Assembly (NCBI GenBank): GCA_948567375.1
Contig: OX419758.1
Coordinates: 191,001 to 255,000, forward strand
Source: Lunularia cruciata
Lineage: Eukaryota > Streptophyta > Marchantiopsida > Lunulariales > Lunulariaceae
DNA length: 64,000 nucleotides
Direction: 5' to 3'
How positions within the stretch are numbered: position 1 is the stretch's first letter; each line of letters begins with the position of its first letter. Under the pieces are notes generated by a model. The model did no database searches and was not told where the DNA came from. It saw only the letters and a list, made by a program, of their open reading frames with translations. Of the stretch, positions 34,909 through 45,700 are shown one piece after another. A program made the translations under genes and the position numbers.

Positions 34909-35761
34909 AGACCACAGTTGGTCCGTCATGCTCATGAGGAGCTAGGACATTTTGGAGTAAAGCGTACATATAGCTTACTCCAAAGTCATTATTGGTGGTG
35001 CGGTATGCAGACCGAGGTACAACAGTTTGTTGCCAGATGTCTGGTTTGTGACCGAGTAAGAGCATCATTCAATGCTCCTATGCCACAATTACACCCATTA
35101 CCTATCATGGGATTGGGTTACCATTGGAGTTTGGACTTTGCCGGACCTTTACCGCTGACTGTGAGACATCATTGGTATGTTTTGGGGATGATGGAGCACT
35201 TCTCCAAGTGGATTGAGTTGGTGGCACTCCCTTCCTAGTGAAGGGACAGCTTACTCGTTCTTGGATCGAGTTCTTAGTCATTTTGGTGCACCAGCTGAGG
35301 TTTTGACTGATCAGGGTACAAAATTCTTGGGGGAGTTTCAGGTCTTGTGCGACAAGGCTTTGATTGATCATCGTACTACATCCCGAGATCACCTTGAGGC
35401 AGATGGCTTAGCAGAGAGAGTGGTTCAGACGGTGAAGAGAGGATTGCAAAAGTATGGTTTGCAGAGAGGCCACTTGGGAGATTGGGATCTCCAGTTACCT
35501 TGGTTGGCCATGGGCTATCGGTTCAGCCGGCAAGCCCCCTTAGCATCCTTCTCTCCATACTTTCTACTCTATGGACGAGATCCAGATTTACCTGCAGCCA
35601 TTCGTCGAGATGCTACTGTAGTTTTGGACTTGGATGACCCCGATGTATGGATGAGCGCATGTTCTCAACATGCAGAGATCTTTCGGAGAGTCATGCCGAT
35701 GGCCTTTGAGAACTTGGCGATTGCTCAGCATAGAGATACTTTACGCTATGCTACCATTTGA
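34909..35761 (+). pseudogene. A2 integrase
   Basis: HEELGHFGVKR and CLVCDRV zinc ligands, the WSLDFAGPL first Asp, a frameshift at ~35230 (a short deletion in LPDKSSEG), then EVLTDQGTKFLG with the second Asp and EADGLAERVVQT with the catalytic Glu. It ends at TGA 35759-35761. Homologous to A1 and A3 integrase throughout. Confidence 0.9.
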
Positions 35762-36166
35762 GGAGGAGGTTATAGACCCTTGATCCGTCGATTTCATCCA
35801 GGTGACTATGTATATCTACAGCAGACAGCACCGACAACACTTGATGTTTCTACAGGCCGCACTATCTTGAGAGTGCGTGAGGTTTTGCCATCTGGAGTCC
35901 TTGTGTTAGAAGGACATGATGGTGTTGTTTGAAAGGATCATGTGCGTAATTGTGCGCCATGCCACCTTCCAAACATTGATGGTACTATGGACCCAAGCTT
36001 GGCACTTGTACGTGCAGGCTTGAGGTGTATGTTATGTGGCTCTTCTGGTGGAGCTGCTACTATGTTAGTGTGTGATAGCTTTTTGAGAGGATGGCATATG
36101 GCATGCATAACTCCTCCCCTCACGGTGGTTCCTCAAGGACAGTGGTTATGTCCTAGATGTACTTGA
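35762..36166 (+). pseudogene. A2 GPY/F-like module plus PHD finger
   Basis: Continues in frame after the shared UGA: FHPGDYVYL, EVLPSGVLVLEG, then TGA in place of Trp at 35930-35932, then the PHD finger CMLC...VCDSFLRGWHMAC...LCPRC. The fourth zinc ligand Cys (CDSC in A1 and A3) is changed to Phe, so this finger is probably non-functional. It ends with TGA at 36164-36166, followed by a ~165-bp 3' untranslated stretch to the purine tract. Confidence 0.85.
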
Positions 36167-36324
36167 CCTATAGCTAGTTCATTCTTTATATGGTATAGAT
36201 TGCAGACAGGCGACTAACGATGGGGCTCCATAGCACCCGGCCTCCTGATCTTTGCCCATTAGAGGGTATACCATATACTTAGAGTAGATGGCTATCTGGA
36301 GTTAGAGGGACCTAACCGCCAGCT

Positions 36325-36333
36325 AGGGGGGCG
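36325..36333 (+). promoter_or_regulatory. Candidate polypurine tract of A2
   Basis: AGGGGGGCG directly before c. The same short G-run precedes c in A1 and A3 and is decayed in A5. It would prime plus-strand synthesis and so define c as the start of U3. Confidence 0.55.
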
Positions 36334-36334
36334 A

Positions 36335-36997
36335 TTGTGGCACTTTAGAGTCTATGTATGACTTATGTGTGAGTTGTGCTTTTATAGTGTATGATGTTGA
36401 CATCGATGTATGTTGTGTAGCGATGTATATATGCACGACAGCTGTCACGCCATTTGTAGTTCCGCATCTAGATGCTCAGACACTGGAGTTCCAGTGATGG
36501 TAGTTAGAGTTATTCTAGCAGTTTCTCAGGGACTACTTTCCGACGGTTAGATTTTGTGTTCGGGGTATTGACTTCACGGTGGGGCCCACCGTCACTTTGC
36601 ACCGTTTGCACCATCGAGTGTGCCGTCTGCGGTACCGTTAGGGTTTCAAGGCTAGCTCAAGTCCAGGGGGTATAGTTTCGAAGTGAGCTCCAGAGAGCTC
36701 ACTTCTCTGATGTTGAGCCTTCGAGTTCCTGGCTATGGTGGACAGAGGCCGGCGAGCGTCACCTGGATTCTCTATGCTTGAGTGGGTGTGGCTTGACTAT
36801 AATCAGTGCCCAGTTGTTGGTAGTTTATAGAGTGACAGATCAAGTACTGATCTGAGTTGAGTTGAGTTGAGAGTGTTAAGCAATCTGATTATTGTGGCAC
36901 TTTAGAGTCTATGTATGACTTATGTGTGAGTTGTGCTTTTATAGTGTATGATGTTGACAGCGATGTATGTTGTGTAGCGATGTATATATGCACGACA
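36335..36997 (+). repeat. A2 3' end: c-GC-a-c split repeat
   Basis: c 36335-36440 (TTGTGGCAC...CACGACA), GC, a 36443-36891, c 36892-36997. The first junction is the palindrome GACAGCTGTC (36437-36446). The second junction (CTGATTA/TTGTGGC) joins the sequence that abuts the leader at the 5' end to the sequence that abuts the purine tract. Confidence 0.93.
36437..36446. promoter_or_regulatory. Palindrome at the c/a junction (candidate integrase cut site)
   Basis: GACA-GC-TGTC: the outer right terminus (GACA) and outer left terminus (TGTC) of the integrated element joined through 2 bp. Identical in A1 (17106-17115) and A3 (60594-60603); decayed in A5 (62135-62144). Confidence 0.6.
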
Positions 36998-37001
36998 TAT
37001 C

Positions 37002-37891
37002 CCATACCAAAACTGGACTGCCTGGGCCTTAGTAACTCCCTGAGTGAAACTGATCAGCCGCCTCATGCGAGTATATGCCTCGCGTAGGCTCTCCCCAGCC
37101 TTCCGTTGGAACTCCTGCAAGCTCCTCAGCTTGTCAGTCCGCAGTCCCTGGTAGTTCTGCCTCAAACATAGGAAGAACTCCACCATGGGTTTAAACCCCG
37201 GTACCACACCACCTCCTGCAGCGGTACCTCCACTCGTAGTAGCACTATCTCCAGCTAGTGCACCTCCACTAGCTCCACCAACACTACTCGAGCTAGAACT
37301 CGTAGGTACAGCCAATCTACTCTTGGCCACCGAGCCTGAAGTGATGGAGACATAGTGTGGAGACCAATACTGTCTCCATAACTCAATCTCCTCCAAATGA
37401 GCTCTCCTGAACTCATGGTAGTCATCCATCGGCGGACTCTCCAGATGCTAGAACAACCTCTTCCATGCCATGAAAGGTGTGAACAAAGTCGGGTTCCGCA
37501 TCAACTGCAGATCACACCAATTGTCGAACTCCGGGATGAAGTCATCCAACTCAATGGTACCCACTGTACCAGAGTAATGCCTAGGGCCTTTGGAGGCCCC
37601 ATAAATTTTGTCCATGTCCCACAACAACGGTGCGGACACACCAAGTGCACTCTCAACTGAATCAGCTCCTGTGTCGAACTCCAACTCAGAGTCGATCTCC
37701 TCCCTCACTGGGACCTGAGATACAGGCTGATACCGAGCACCACTCCGAGTAAACCCACTGCGTACTACAGGGCTAACTCCTTTGGAATCTCCAAAGAACT
37801 CCATTGTGACCAAGTAACTACAACAGCAAACTCGAACCACCAACTGCAACCGCAAGTGCCCCACCAAGTGCCAACACCAACTAGACACCAC
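37002..37891 (-). pseudogene. A1 gag N-terminal part
   Basis: From VREEIDSELEFDTGADSVES through the Ser-rich linker to GESLREAYTRMRRL and TEAQAVQFWYG, cut by A2 at 37001. Upstream it reads QLVVRVCCCSY, a Cys/Val-rich N-terminus shared with A2 and A3; no ATG is evident. One TAG near 37447-37449 and substitutions elsewhere. Continues at 27576. Confidence 0.85.
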
Positions 37892-39138
37892 CCACTAATG
37901 TAACTCTAACCGAGATAACTACACTAAGGGAAGGGCAACCTGTAACCTGCCATCATAACACGCACTCTCACGGTCTGTACGTCATCACTTCTTGCCTCAC
38001 CGGAGAGAAACAGAGGTAGTCTGACTGGTCATCACTCCAGCCTCACCACCGAGAGCACACCAGAGCACCAACGCTCAAAAGTCAAGGCACCTCACACAAA
38101 CGTGGTGCACAAACAGGAAGCAGAGAATGGAGGGGATCCAATCACAAGAAATGTAAACGAAAACCCTCCATCTCATAACACAACACGGGACTGACTCTGC
38201 CACCATTTGGCATTTGACATAAGAGTAGTTCGTATCTAAGTCCTAAGCTACCAGGATCACCAAGAATGGGATCAAACTGCCTCTCCTAGCCAAAGCTACA
38301 TGTGTATAGATAACAGTGGCGTAGTCACTAGGACAACAAGTGAGGGTGGACCAGTTGGCTAGGGCACCAGTCTAGTAACAAGAGATCTAGGGATCAAACC
38401 CTATTGCGCACAATCTAGCAAGAAAGGCAGATTTTGCCAACCAATGACCAAGATCTACTCTAAACTAGCTAGCCTCACGCCAGCAAGCTGGCTTGCTGGC
38501 CCTTCTGGCCCTTCTAGGCCTTCGTAGCCTCTCATAGCCCTATGCCTCGAAACGCCAAAATTCAGCCAAATGAGGCCTTTCTTGTTGCCACTTCGAACCT
38601 CCTCCAAAATTGGCAAAACTTTTCCAAATCTACGAAACTCCTCCAAACTAGCTAAACTTCTCCAAATCTGGCCAAACAGCAAAACTCCTCCAATTCTGGC
38701 CCAAAATCTGATGTAAATCTGACGTAAAATCTGACGTAAACCCTAAAGATGGATGTCCGCCAAATCCTCCGCTAACTTTCCACTCGAGCCAAATTGACAA
38801 AACGGGTTTTTCCAAATCACAATTTCATGAGAAGAGCTTCCCAATTCCACCTTCAATTTCACTTTCTGAGCCCAACTCGCAGCAAATTGGTCCTGCCTTC
38901 ACCTCTTGAGCTCAAAATCACAACACTGCTCAAAATTTGCTCCTTCTTTGCTCAAAATTTGGCCAGCACTTCCACACACCATCCGCCTAACTGCCAAATC
39001 TGCATCAACTAAACAAGCTTCTGCACACTAGGGAAACACAAAACCTGAATCGAGCTACCACGATCCACCGAGCTTGGAGATACCACCAACACTCAACGTT
39101 CCTGCACCCAATTTCCCCTTGACTTCACTTCTTTGATG
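37892..39138 (-). other. A1 leader, non-coding
   Basis: Homologous to the A2 and A3 leaders. The tRNA-like segment lies here on the plus strand (38335-38412: GTGGACCAGTTGGCTAGGGC and GGGATCAAACCC). The candidate primer site (rc of 39125-39139, one mismatch to the arm complement) abuts the arm. Confidence 0.7.
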
Positions 39139-39588
39139 TAATCAGATTGCTTAACACTTTCAACTCAACTCAACTCAGATCAGTACTTGATCTGTCACTC
39201 TATAAACTGCCAACAACTGGGCACTGATTACAGTCAAGCCACACCCACTCAAGCATAGAGAATCCAGGTGACGCTCGCCGGCCTTTGTCCACCATAGCCA
39301 GGAACTCGAAGGCTCAACATCAGAGAAGTGAGCTCTCTGGAGCTCACTTTGAAACTATACCTCCCTGGACTCGAGCTAGCACTGGAACCCTAACGGTCCC
39401 GCTGACGGCACACTCAACGGTGCGAACGGTGCAAAGTGACGGTGGGCCCCACCGTGAAGTCAGTACCCCAAACACCAAATCAGACTGTCAGAAAGTAGTC
39501 CCTGAGAAACTACTAGAATAACTCTAACTACTATCACTAGAACTCGAGTGTCCGAGTAGCTAGATGCGGAACTACAAATGGCGTGACA
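39139..39588 (-). repeat. A1 5' arm 'a' (no c copy)
   Basis: 450 bp on the minus strand from TGTCACGCC (39588) to CTGATTA (39139), directly followed by the leader. The flank to the right is C protease sequence starting ACTTGG. Confidence 0.9.
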
Positions 39589-40664
39589 ACTTGGACTTTG
39601 TCTTTGGAGTTGTCTGAAGACGAAGACAATGAATCTTCAGATTCATCTTCATCCTGTGACAAAGTTGTCTCTTTGGGGTGAGGAACCTTTGTCCAACTCA
39701 CCATCACCAGCTTCTGGTCCTTGAACAAAATGTCCTTGAACAGTAACTGTTGGTACCAATCTACCACAACTTGGACATTGTAAAACTAGGGTCTTCCAAT
39801 CAACAATGGGTAGCCAGTTTTAATCATTGGCCTTAATACAATGTAATTTAATTTGAAGGGCACCCCTCCAATGATTTTTGTTATGTTTGACAACATACCC
39901 AAAAGCCATCTCTTGGTTTGATCTACAAATGTCAAAATTTGGGGTGTTGGCTCAAAAGTATGGTACCCCAATTGATTTGCAATATCTTTGATCATGACAT
40001 TAACACAGGCTCCAGAATCAATGGGTGTCGATATTATCATGCACCTTGCAATCTCCACTTCAACTTTGGGAGATCCCAAATCCTCCTGCTCAATACAATA
40101 AATGGCGGGTAGGTCTTTTTTGGACATTGCCCTTACTTTCTTGAGGGCTGAACTCAATTGCTTCTTGTACAACTTGCTGTCCTCCCACAATTGCTTGAAT
40201 GTGACGTTTGCACTTGTAGATGCCAAATTTACCACAATATTGTATTGCGGTACTCCTCCTAACTTTACTTTCTTCACCTTTGTCTTTGTATTGGAAGACT
40301 CACTTTGTTCAAATTGGGCTTCGGGTTGCTTCAAGATTGTGACCAAAGTACAAGTAGTCTTGACCCAAGGTTCTTTGAGTTTACCCACCTTGGCTTGTAT
40401 CAGGTCCTTTACTTTGGATCTGATGCCCGTCGGAAAAATTGGAGGCTTCATCTTTGTATCCTCCTCCAAACTCATCTCCTGGTTCCTTTGCACTACTTCT
40501 TGGATTTCCTTTTGCAAAGCTTTAGCTTTGGTTTTTGAAAGAATCTTCTCCTCCTTTGTAGAAAGAATTGCTTTTGGGCGCAACCTCTTTGCCTTTTGTG
40601 AAGAAAAGGAAGTAGTACTCAATTTTGCTGGGATCACGCTTCTTCTTGCCCGCACATGTCTCAA
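39589..40664 (-). pseudogene. C retropepsin region
   Basis: 40664-39786 is open for 292 codons. A Lys-rich N-terminal part is followed by a retropepsin with IDSGACVNVM (catalytic DSG), PTPQILTFVDQ, IGGVPFKLNYIVL and YPLLIGRP, then TAG in place of the Trp usual in GRPWLY. The frame continues in VQVVVDWYQQLLFKD until the A1 insertion. This is the aspartic protease that would process the polyprotein; the DSG and the GYPLLIGRP flap-side motif are typical of plant gypsy proteases. Confidence 0.85.
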
Positions 40665-42737
40665 CTTTCAAAACTTCAAGGTCCGGCCATTCTCCCTTCG
40701 GAGCCAGACTCCCTTCTTGAGGTCTCTCTTCTTCAACTGTTATACAATTTACATTAGTATCCCCTTTTGCTTGAAGAGCTACATGTTTAGCTAAGGTCTA
40801 TACATATTTTACAGGCAGCTTTGGGTTAGGTGGATGAGGATCCTAGTTGCTCCTATGACATGATCCATTACAATTTCCACATAAGAGAACATACCCAATT
40901 TACCGTCTTGGCTCCGAACAGTTTGGAGACAAATGTCCCTCTGAGCCACAATTATAACATGCCTTGGGTGCAACATTTTAAGGTCAATTTTGGTTGCCCA
41001 TCGGTGGTCTTTGTGTAGAAGCATTGGGGTTATACTCCCTTGGTCCATATCTTGGACTTTGGTACAATGTGCTTGCTTGAGGCTGTGCTTCTTGGGTTTG
41101 GTACACCACCTCTTCTTCCTCCTCTTGGTTCCATCCTGGAACCCAATCAATTTGTTGCACTGAGAATGCATTACAAGTATTTCATTCCGTGTTTGCATGG
41201 CCTGACTTGCCACATGCAATGCACCATATGTTGGACCTGCCAAATGAAGGAGGCTTTCTTTGGTCCTTTGCCCCAATCATCTGGATCTTAAACCCGCAAA
41301 CTCTTTAAAAAGTATCCAACTTATTATCTGCCTTATGTACACTCTTTGTTGGGGGTGTCAATGATTTTTTTCCTCCGCATCTTTGTATTCTTCTTGGCTT
41401 TTACTCTTCTTTGGGTTCCAAAGAACTTGAAGATGGGGAGGATTCCTTTGAAGAAAGGGATATATTGCAAGAAGCTCTTTGTTTAGGCTTCTTGCCTTTC
41501 TTCTCCCATTTCCTTTGGTTACCGGAAGAATGAGAGTGAGGTGCCTCATACAAGCGATGTGTTTGAGGACTTTGTCCAAGGAAGTTACATTCCTCTCCTT
41601 GGCAAAGATACAAATCTCTGGTGAAATTCCTCCAAGGAACTAGGTAATGGCTTAGGCATCGGAGTAACCTACTACACCAAATTGCTTCGGGACACGGTTC
41701 AAGAGTGCCATGAACCACTTAGACTAGTCTCTCAACTTCTCCTTCTTTCCTATGTCTAGATTGTTGAGTGCCGCAAAGACACTTGTATCATAGTCAACTT
41801 CTTGGAATTGTTCCAGGAAATTGTTTCTCAAGTTTGCCCAATCTGTTGGTACAAACATCTTTTGGGTTACATGCGTATACCACAACTAGCCTTCTTTTGG
41901 AGTAGACTTAGAAAAATCCACAGGCAATCCACAAAGTCATGTTCCTTATTGGCAAAGGATATGACTTTGAATTCTTTGATGAATTCATTGGGGTCTTTGT
42001 CTTGTTTTGTCTCCTTATACTTTTGATGGGCGTGTTGGGTGACAGGTAATGAAGTCATTCTTTGGTTGTGAGGAATCGGCTGTGGTAAGGTTGAACTTGA
42101 TGGACCCAAAGAGCTGGTTGGTATACAAGCCGTGTTGACAACCCAAGGGTTCCAATTGGTCAAGTTCAAAGTGGGGTCTTCATTGATAGATTCTTTGTCT
42201 CTAATAGTGTTGACTTTAATTGGAAAAGGAGCAAGAGGTTCAACACTTTTAGAGTGCTCTTGCAAATTTCTTTGAGCCAACCGAGGAATTTTTTGTAAGA
42301 GATGTTGGCACTCTTCTTTTGTTAAGATTTTTGTTGTTTTTCACAAATAAATTTCTTGATAAAGAAATTTATAGCTAAAGACTTCCTTTATAGCTTTAGG
42401 GGAAGTTGGTATATTAGGTCATAACAAGTATTCCGCCCATTGGTATTTTTCTTCTTCTTGCAAGTTGGAGATGCAAAGTATCCTTGCCACCCAACTTCTC
42501 ATTTCTTTTATTTGAGTTCTTGTAAGGCTTCTTGAACTTCATAAAGAAGTTGAAAATCCAATGCCTCATGTTTGGTTTTGTCAAAAGTGGATTGGGTCTT
42601 TTGGCGTTCTTTTCTTCACAGTGCAAAGTTCATCTTTGAACTCTCTCTTCCCGTTGTTCTCTCAATGCTACATTCATATTGAATCAAAAGCTAGTTTAAA
42701 TTTTAGCTTTGTATTCTTCCACTTCTGAGATGTGTAT
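40665..42737 (-). pseudogene. C gag
   Basis: Broken frames from 42626 down. 42280-41867 has a Gag capsid-like region with QDKDPNEFIKEFKV. 41718-41401 continues it in shifted frames. A canonical zinc knuckle CYNCGSEGHLSPNC (C-x2-C-x4-H-x4-C) is encoded at about 40966-40910, with a second Cys-rich stretch after it. Lys-rich around 42626-42414. It sits between the primer-site-like sequence and the protease as expected for gag. No intact ORF. Confidence 0.75.
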
Positions 42738-42755
42738 CCTTGGAAGTGGCACCAA
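42738..42755 (-). promoter_or_regulatory. Candidate primer binding site of C
   Basis: TGGTGCCACTTCCAAGGA, 7 nt after the LTR end. It matches 12 of 18 positions of the tRNA-Asp type site used by many plant gypsy elements, most differences being transitions. The tRNA assignment is uncertain. Confidence 0.5.
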
Positions 42756-42762
42756 AAATCAT

Positions 42763-45700
42763 GTGATAACACGACAAATATCACTTTTGCGGTAATCAGG
42801 TAAGTAATGTTTGTTCTTGTAGAGATACAAGTCAGAATTGGTCAAATATAAAGCAAATAGTAACAATGTAGTTCTTCTTGATTGTGTCTTTTATCTCTTA
42901 GGTAGCAACTACACCCAAAAGAGAGTAACAAGCACTGATCACAGTCTCATCACAACAATTTGTCACTCATAAATCATAATACTTCAAATATGTCCAAAAA
43001 AATCTTGATTGTGATGATTCAGTCCATCCCAAAAATGGTTACTTTGCTGTAAGACAACTTTGCCTTAGAATTGTGTTTCACATGTCCATTGAAGGCACAA
43101 CTTCCTTGATCAAAATTGCTTCACATCAACTCAGCACTGCACTCACAAATGCAAAATACTACCAACACTACAATTCCTCTCAGCATTGCTCCAATTGCAC
43201 TTCACTCAAGATCAAACATATAGAATGAAGATCAAGGCATCCAACATCCAATATGCACACTGGCTTGCACTTCAAATTTCTTCCAACACTCACAAACACA
43301 CATACAAAATTGATACTTGGAATTAAGCTCAAGCAATGAGCACTAAAATCATCACTTTGCTTTATCTATTCTCATGATTAATGAACACTAAACAACATTT
43401 TACTATGAAGGCATCATTTAGATAGGTAGGCTCTTGACAATTATCTAACTTCCTAAACTACTTCCTAACAACTATACCAACCTGCAGATCCAAAATGACA
43501 ATGCATCTCTTCATATCTGCCTCTTTATATCTCAAAACTATTCCTAATCCTATCCAACATCAACCTCAACTTTGGCTTCTAAACTTGAGGAAAGTTCATT
43601 CACCTCATGTACTTTGGGTTCTACAACTTCCAACTCTTCTACCAATTCTCCTACCTCTTCATGTTTAATTGCAATTAAAGACATGGGTCTCCTATCTACA
43701 TCTTTATCTTGCAACCCACTCTTCTCTAATGTCTCAGATAACTGATTTGAAGACACATGCACTCCTAACTCTCTCACTTTAGACTTCATCTCTAACTTTA
43801 TGGCACTACAAAGTCTCTCTAACTCCAAATGTACTAAATCCAACCTGAGACACGCATTGTCACCTCCCTCTAATATCTTCCTATCAACTCGATCTCTCAA
43901 GTGAATTAATAATTTGTTCAATTCAATGTCTTTTTCCTTCTTCCTTTGCATTTATTGCACCAACAATTTCAATTCGTGCAGTCTTGGTTCCTCCAACTGA
44001 ACTTCAAACATCACACCAAGCATTGCCTTCACTCTTATGGTGACTTCTTTGATTGCCTCTTGCTTTGACATTTGTAGCTTCTCTCTCTTTGCTAATAACT
44101 CCTCTTGATACATCTTCACCTTGTCTTCCAACTCAGCCTTCAACACTTCTATTTCCTTCACACTCTGCTTGAGCTATTCTTCCATTCCTCTAACTAACCC
44201 GCACAATTGATCTTCTTCTCTATCTTGCATGGCTAACTCACATTGCCAAGCCCAGTCTTTCTCTACCGTACTTGCCTTCAAACTCTCTAACTCTTGTCCC
44301 ATGATAGTAGGGATAGCCTTCAAATGGTTAACCTCCACTTAAGTATAGTGCACTTCTATCCTCAAGGCCTCAATCTTCACCAATTGCTCCTTTTGATCTT
44401 CTTCTTGCTTTGCCATGGCTTTGCCTCTATTTTTAAAGTCATTTCTTAACTCTCAATCTCCTTCCTTCTCAGCTCTACATCTGTTTGAATTTCTACCAGT
44501 TCACGCTCTCTCCAACTCAACTTTCTTCTCAACTCTAAGTTTTCATCACTCATATATTGCACTATTGCCGATTCATCTTTCACTCTTGAGTGATCTCTCT
44601 TCAATTCTTCTCTCTTCTCGTGCAGTTGCACCAGCAAGGGAGACACACTTGCAACAAGTACTCTACCCCATCAAAGACTTGCAAGCTCTCCATTTGCTTT
44701 GGTTCTTCTTTCCTCACTTCCTCTACTAGAGCTCTACTCCAAAGTCTTAGTCTTCTTACTCTCAAGGGTACTTTGTTTAAGCTTTCTTGTTCCTCCAATA
44801 CAAGGCTTACATTACTTGCTTTTACCTCCATAGTAGTAACACTCCTTCTACCTCCTTTAATATTCTGAACTTTCAACTTTGACTTAGCCTCCAAAGTTTT
44901 GTCTATCTCTGCAGTGGGCAATTTGTGACACTCTGCCTTCCATTCGATCAATTGCCCAATGGAACTCTTGCTCTTCCTTGTTAGCATCGTCTTCTCCTTG
45001 TTGTTGAACCTCCACCTCACCTTCACTTCCATTGCTTGACTCTTCACTTTGCAGCGTCAACTTTGGTTCTTCTCCTTCTCCTAAGTCTTCTATTTTGTAC
45101 TTGGCTTTGCCTTCTGATTCTTCTACTACCAATGACTCATCAAGCTCTATGACTCTTGCCTTGGCTTCACCTTCATCACCTTATTTGGCTTGATTTGTGA
45201 CAAACTCTCCTCCGGATGACTTTGCTTCCTTGTCTTTGGGATGGTCACTACTACTCTTAGATACTGCCCAATGTGTGCACAGTATTCATCACTACTTCAG
45301 ATTTGTTGAATATACTACTGTTCATCATCATCTACAATCTTTTGTAAGTCTAGATGAAAATGCAACACCATCTTTCTTTGCTCAGTCTCCTTCATGAGAT
45401 TTAATTTAAAGTAGAAATGGGTAGCAAACGGCACCAAATAGTGAGGAACATCCCTATCTCTCCAACACCACACCATCTATGGCGTGCCTGCAAACATCTA
45501 GTGGAAGAAGACCGCTTGATGCTTCATTACATAAGTCATGCGATTGGGCTTGAAGAGTGCCATCAGCGCCCCAATGATGCTTTGCCTAATTGGGTCTCAA
45601 TAGGTATCCACCTTCTACCCGTTCTTTGTGCATGGTGCCGTAAAAGAATTGCAAAAATCATCCGTCTCCTCTGCAGACTCTCCTTTCCCAAGAAATGTTC

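Larger units (their letters stand above)
27577..36997 (+). mobile_element. Family A element A2, near full length
   Basis: 9421 bp inserted in A1 gag with a 4-bp target duplication TATC; the target can be read in the uninterrupted A3 gag. Structure: a (27577-28030), leader, gag, protease-methyltransferase, UAG, RT-RNase H, integrase, UGA, PHD, c-GC-a-c (36335-36997). The two 'a' arms differ by about 2% and the two c copies by 1 base. A ~521-bp deletion (junction ~30389) removes the gag zinc knuckles. Several TAG stops and a frameshift in integrase. Confidence 0.93.
16555..39588 (-). mobile_element. Family A element A1, hosts B2 and A2
   Basis: Minus-strand element: 5' arm 39139-39588, leader, gag 37891-37002, (A2 inserted), gag 27576-27087, (B2 inserted), gag end, protease-methyltransferase, RT-RNase H, integrase, PHD to 17386, then c-GC-a-c 17217-16555. 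Removing A2 and B2 with their target duplications restores continuous homology to A3. The outer flanks do not match: D1/E3 is on the left, C protease on the right, with no shared 4 bp, so the locus has probably been rearranged. The left terminus reads TTTCATGCG instead of TGTCGTGCG. Confidence 0.9.

Noticed and set aside
27577-36997. Family A as a DIRS/Ngaro-type tyrosine-recombinase element because of its split direct repeats
   Set aside because: The encoded recombinase is a DDE integrase with an HHCC zinc module, and the insertions carry 4-bp target duplications; no tyrosine recombinase motif was seen.
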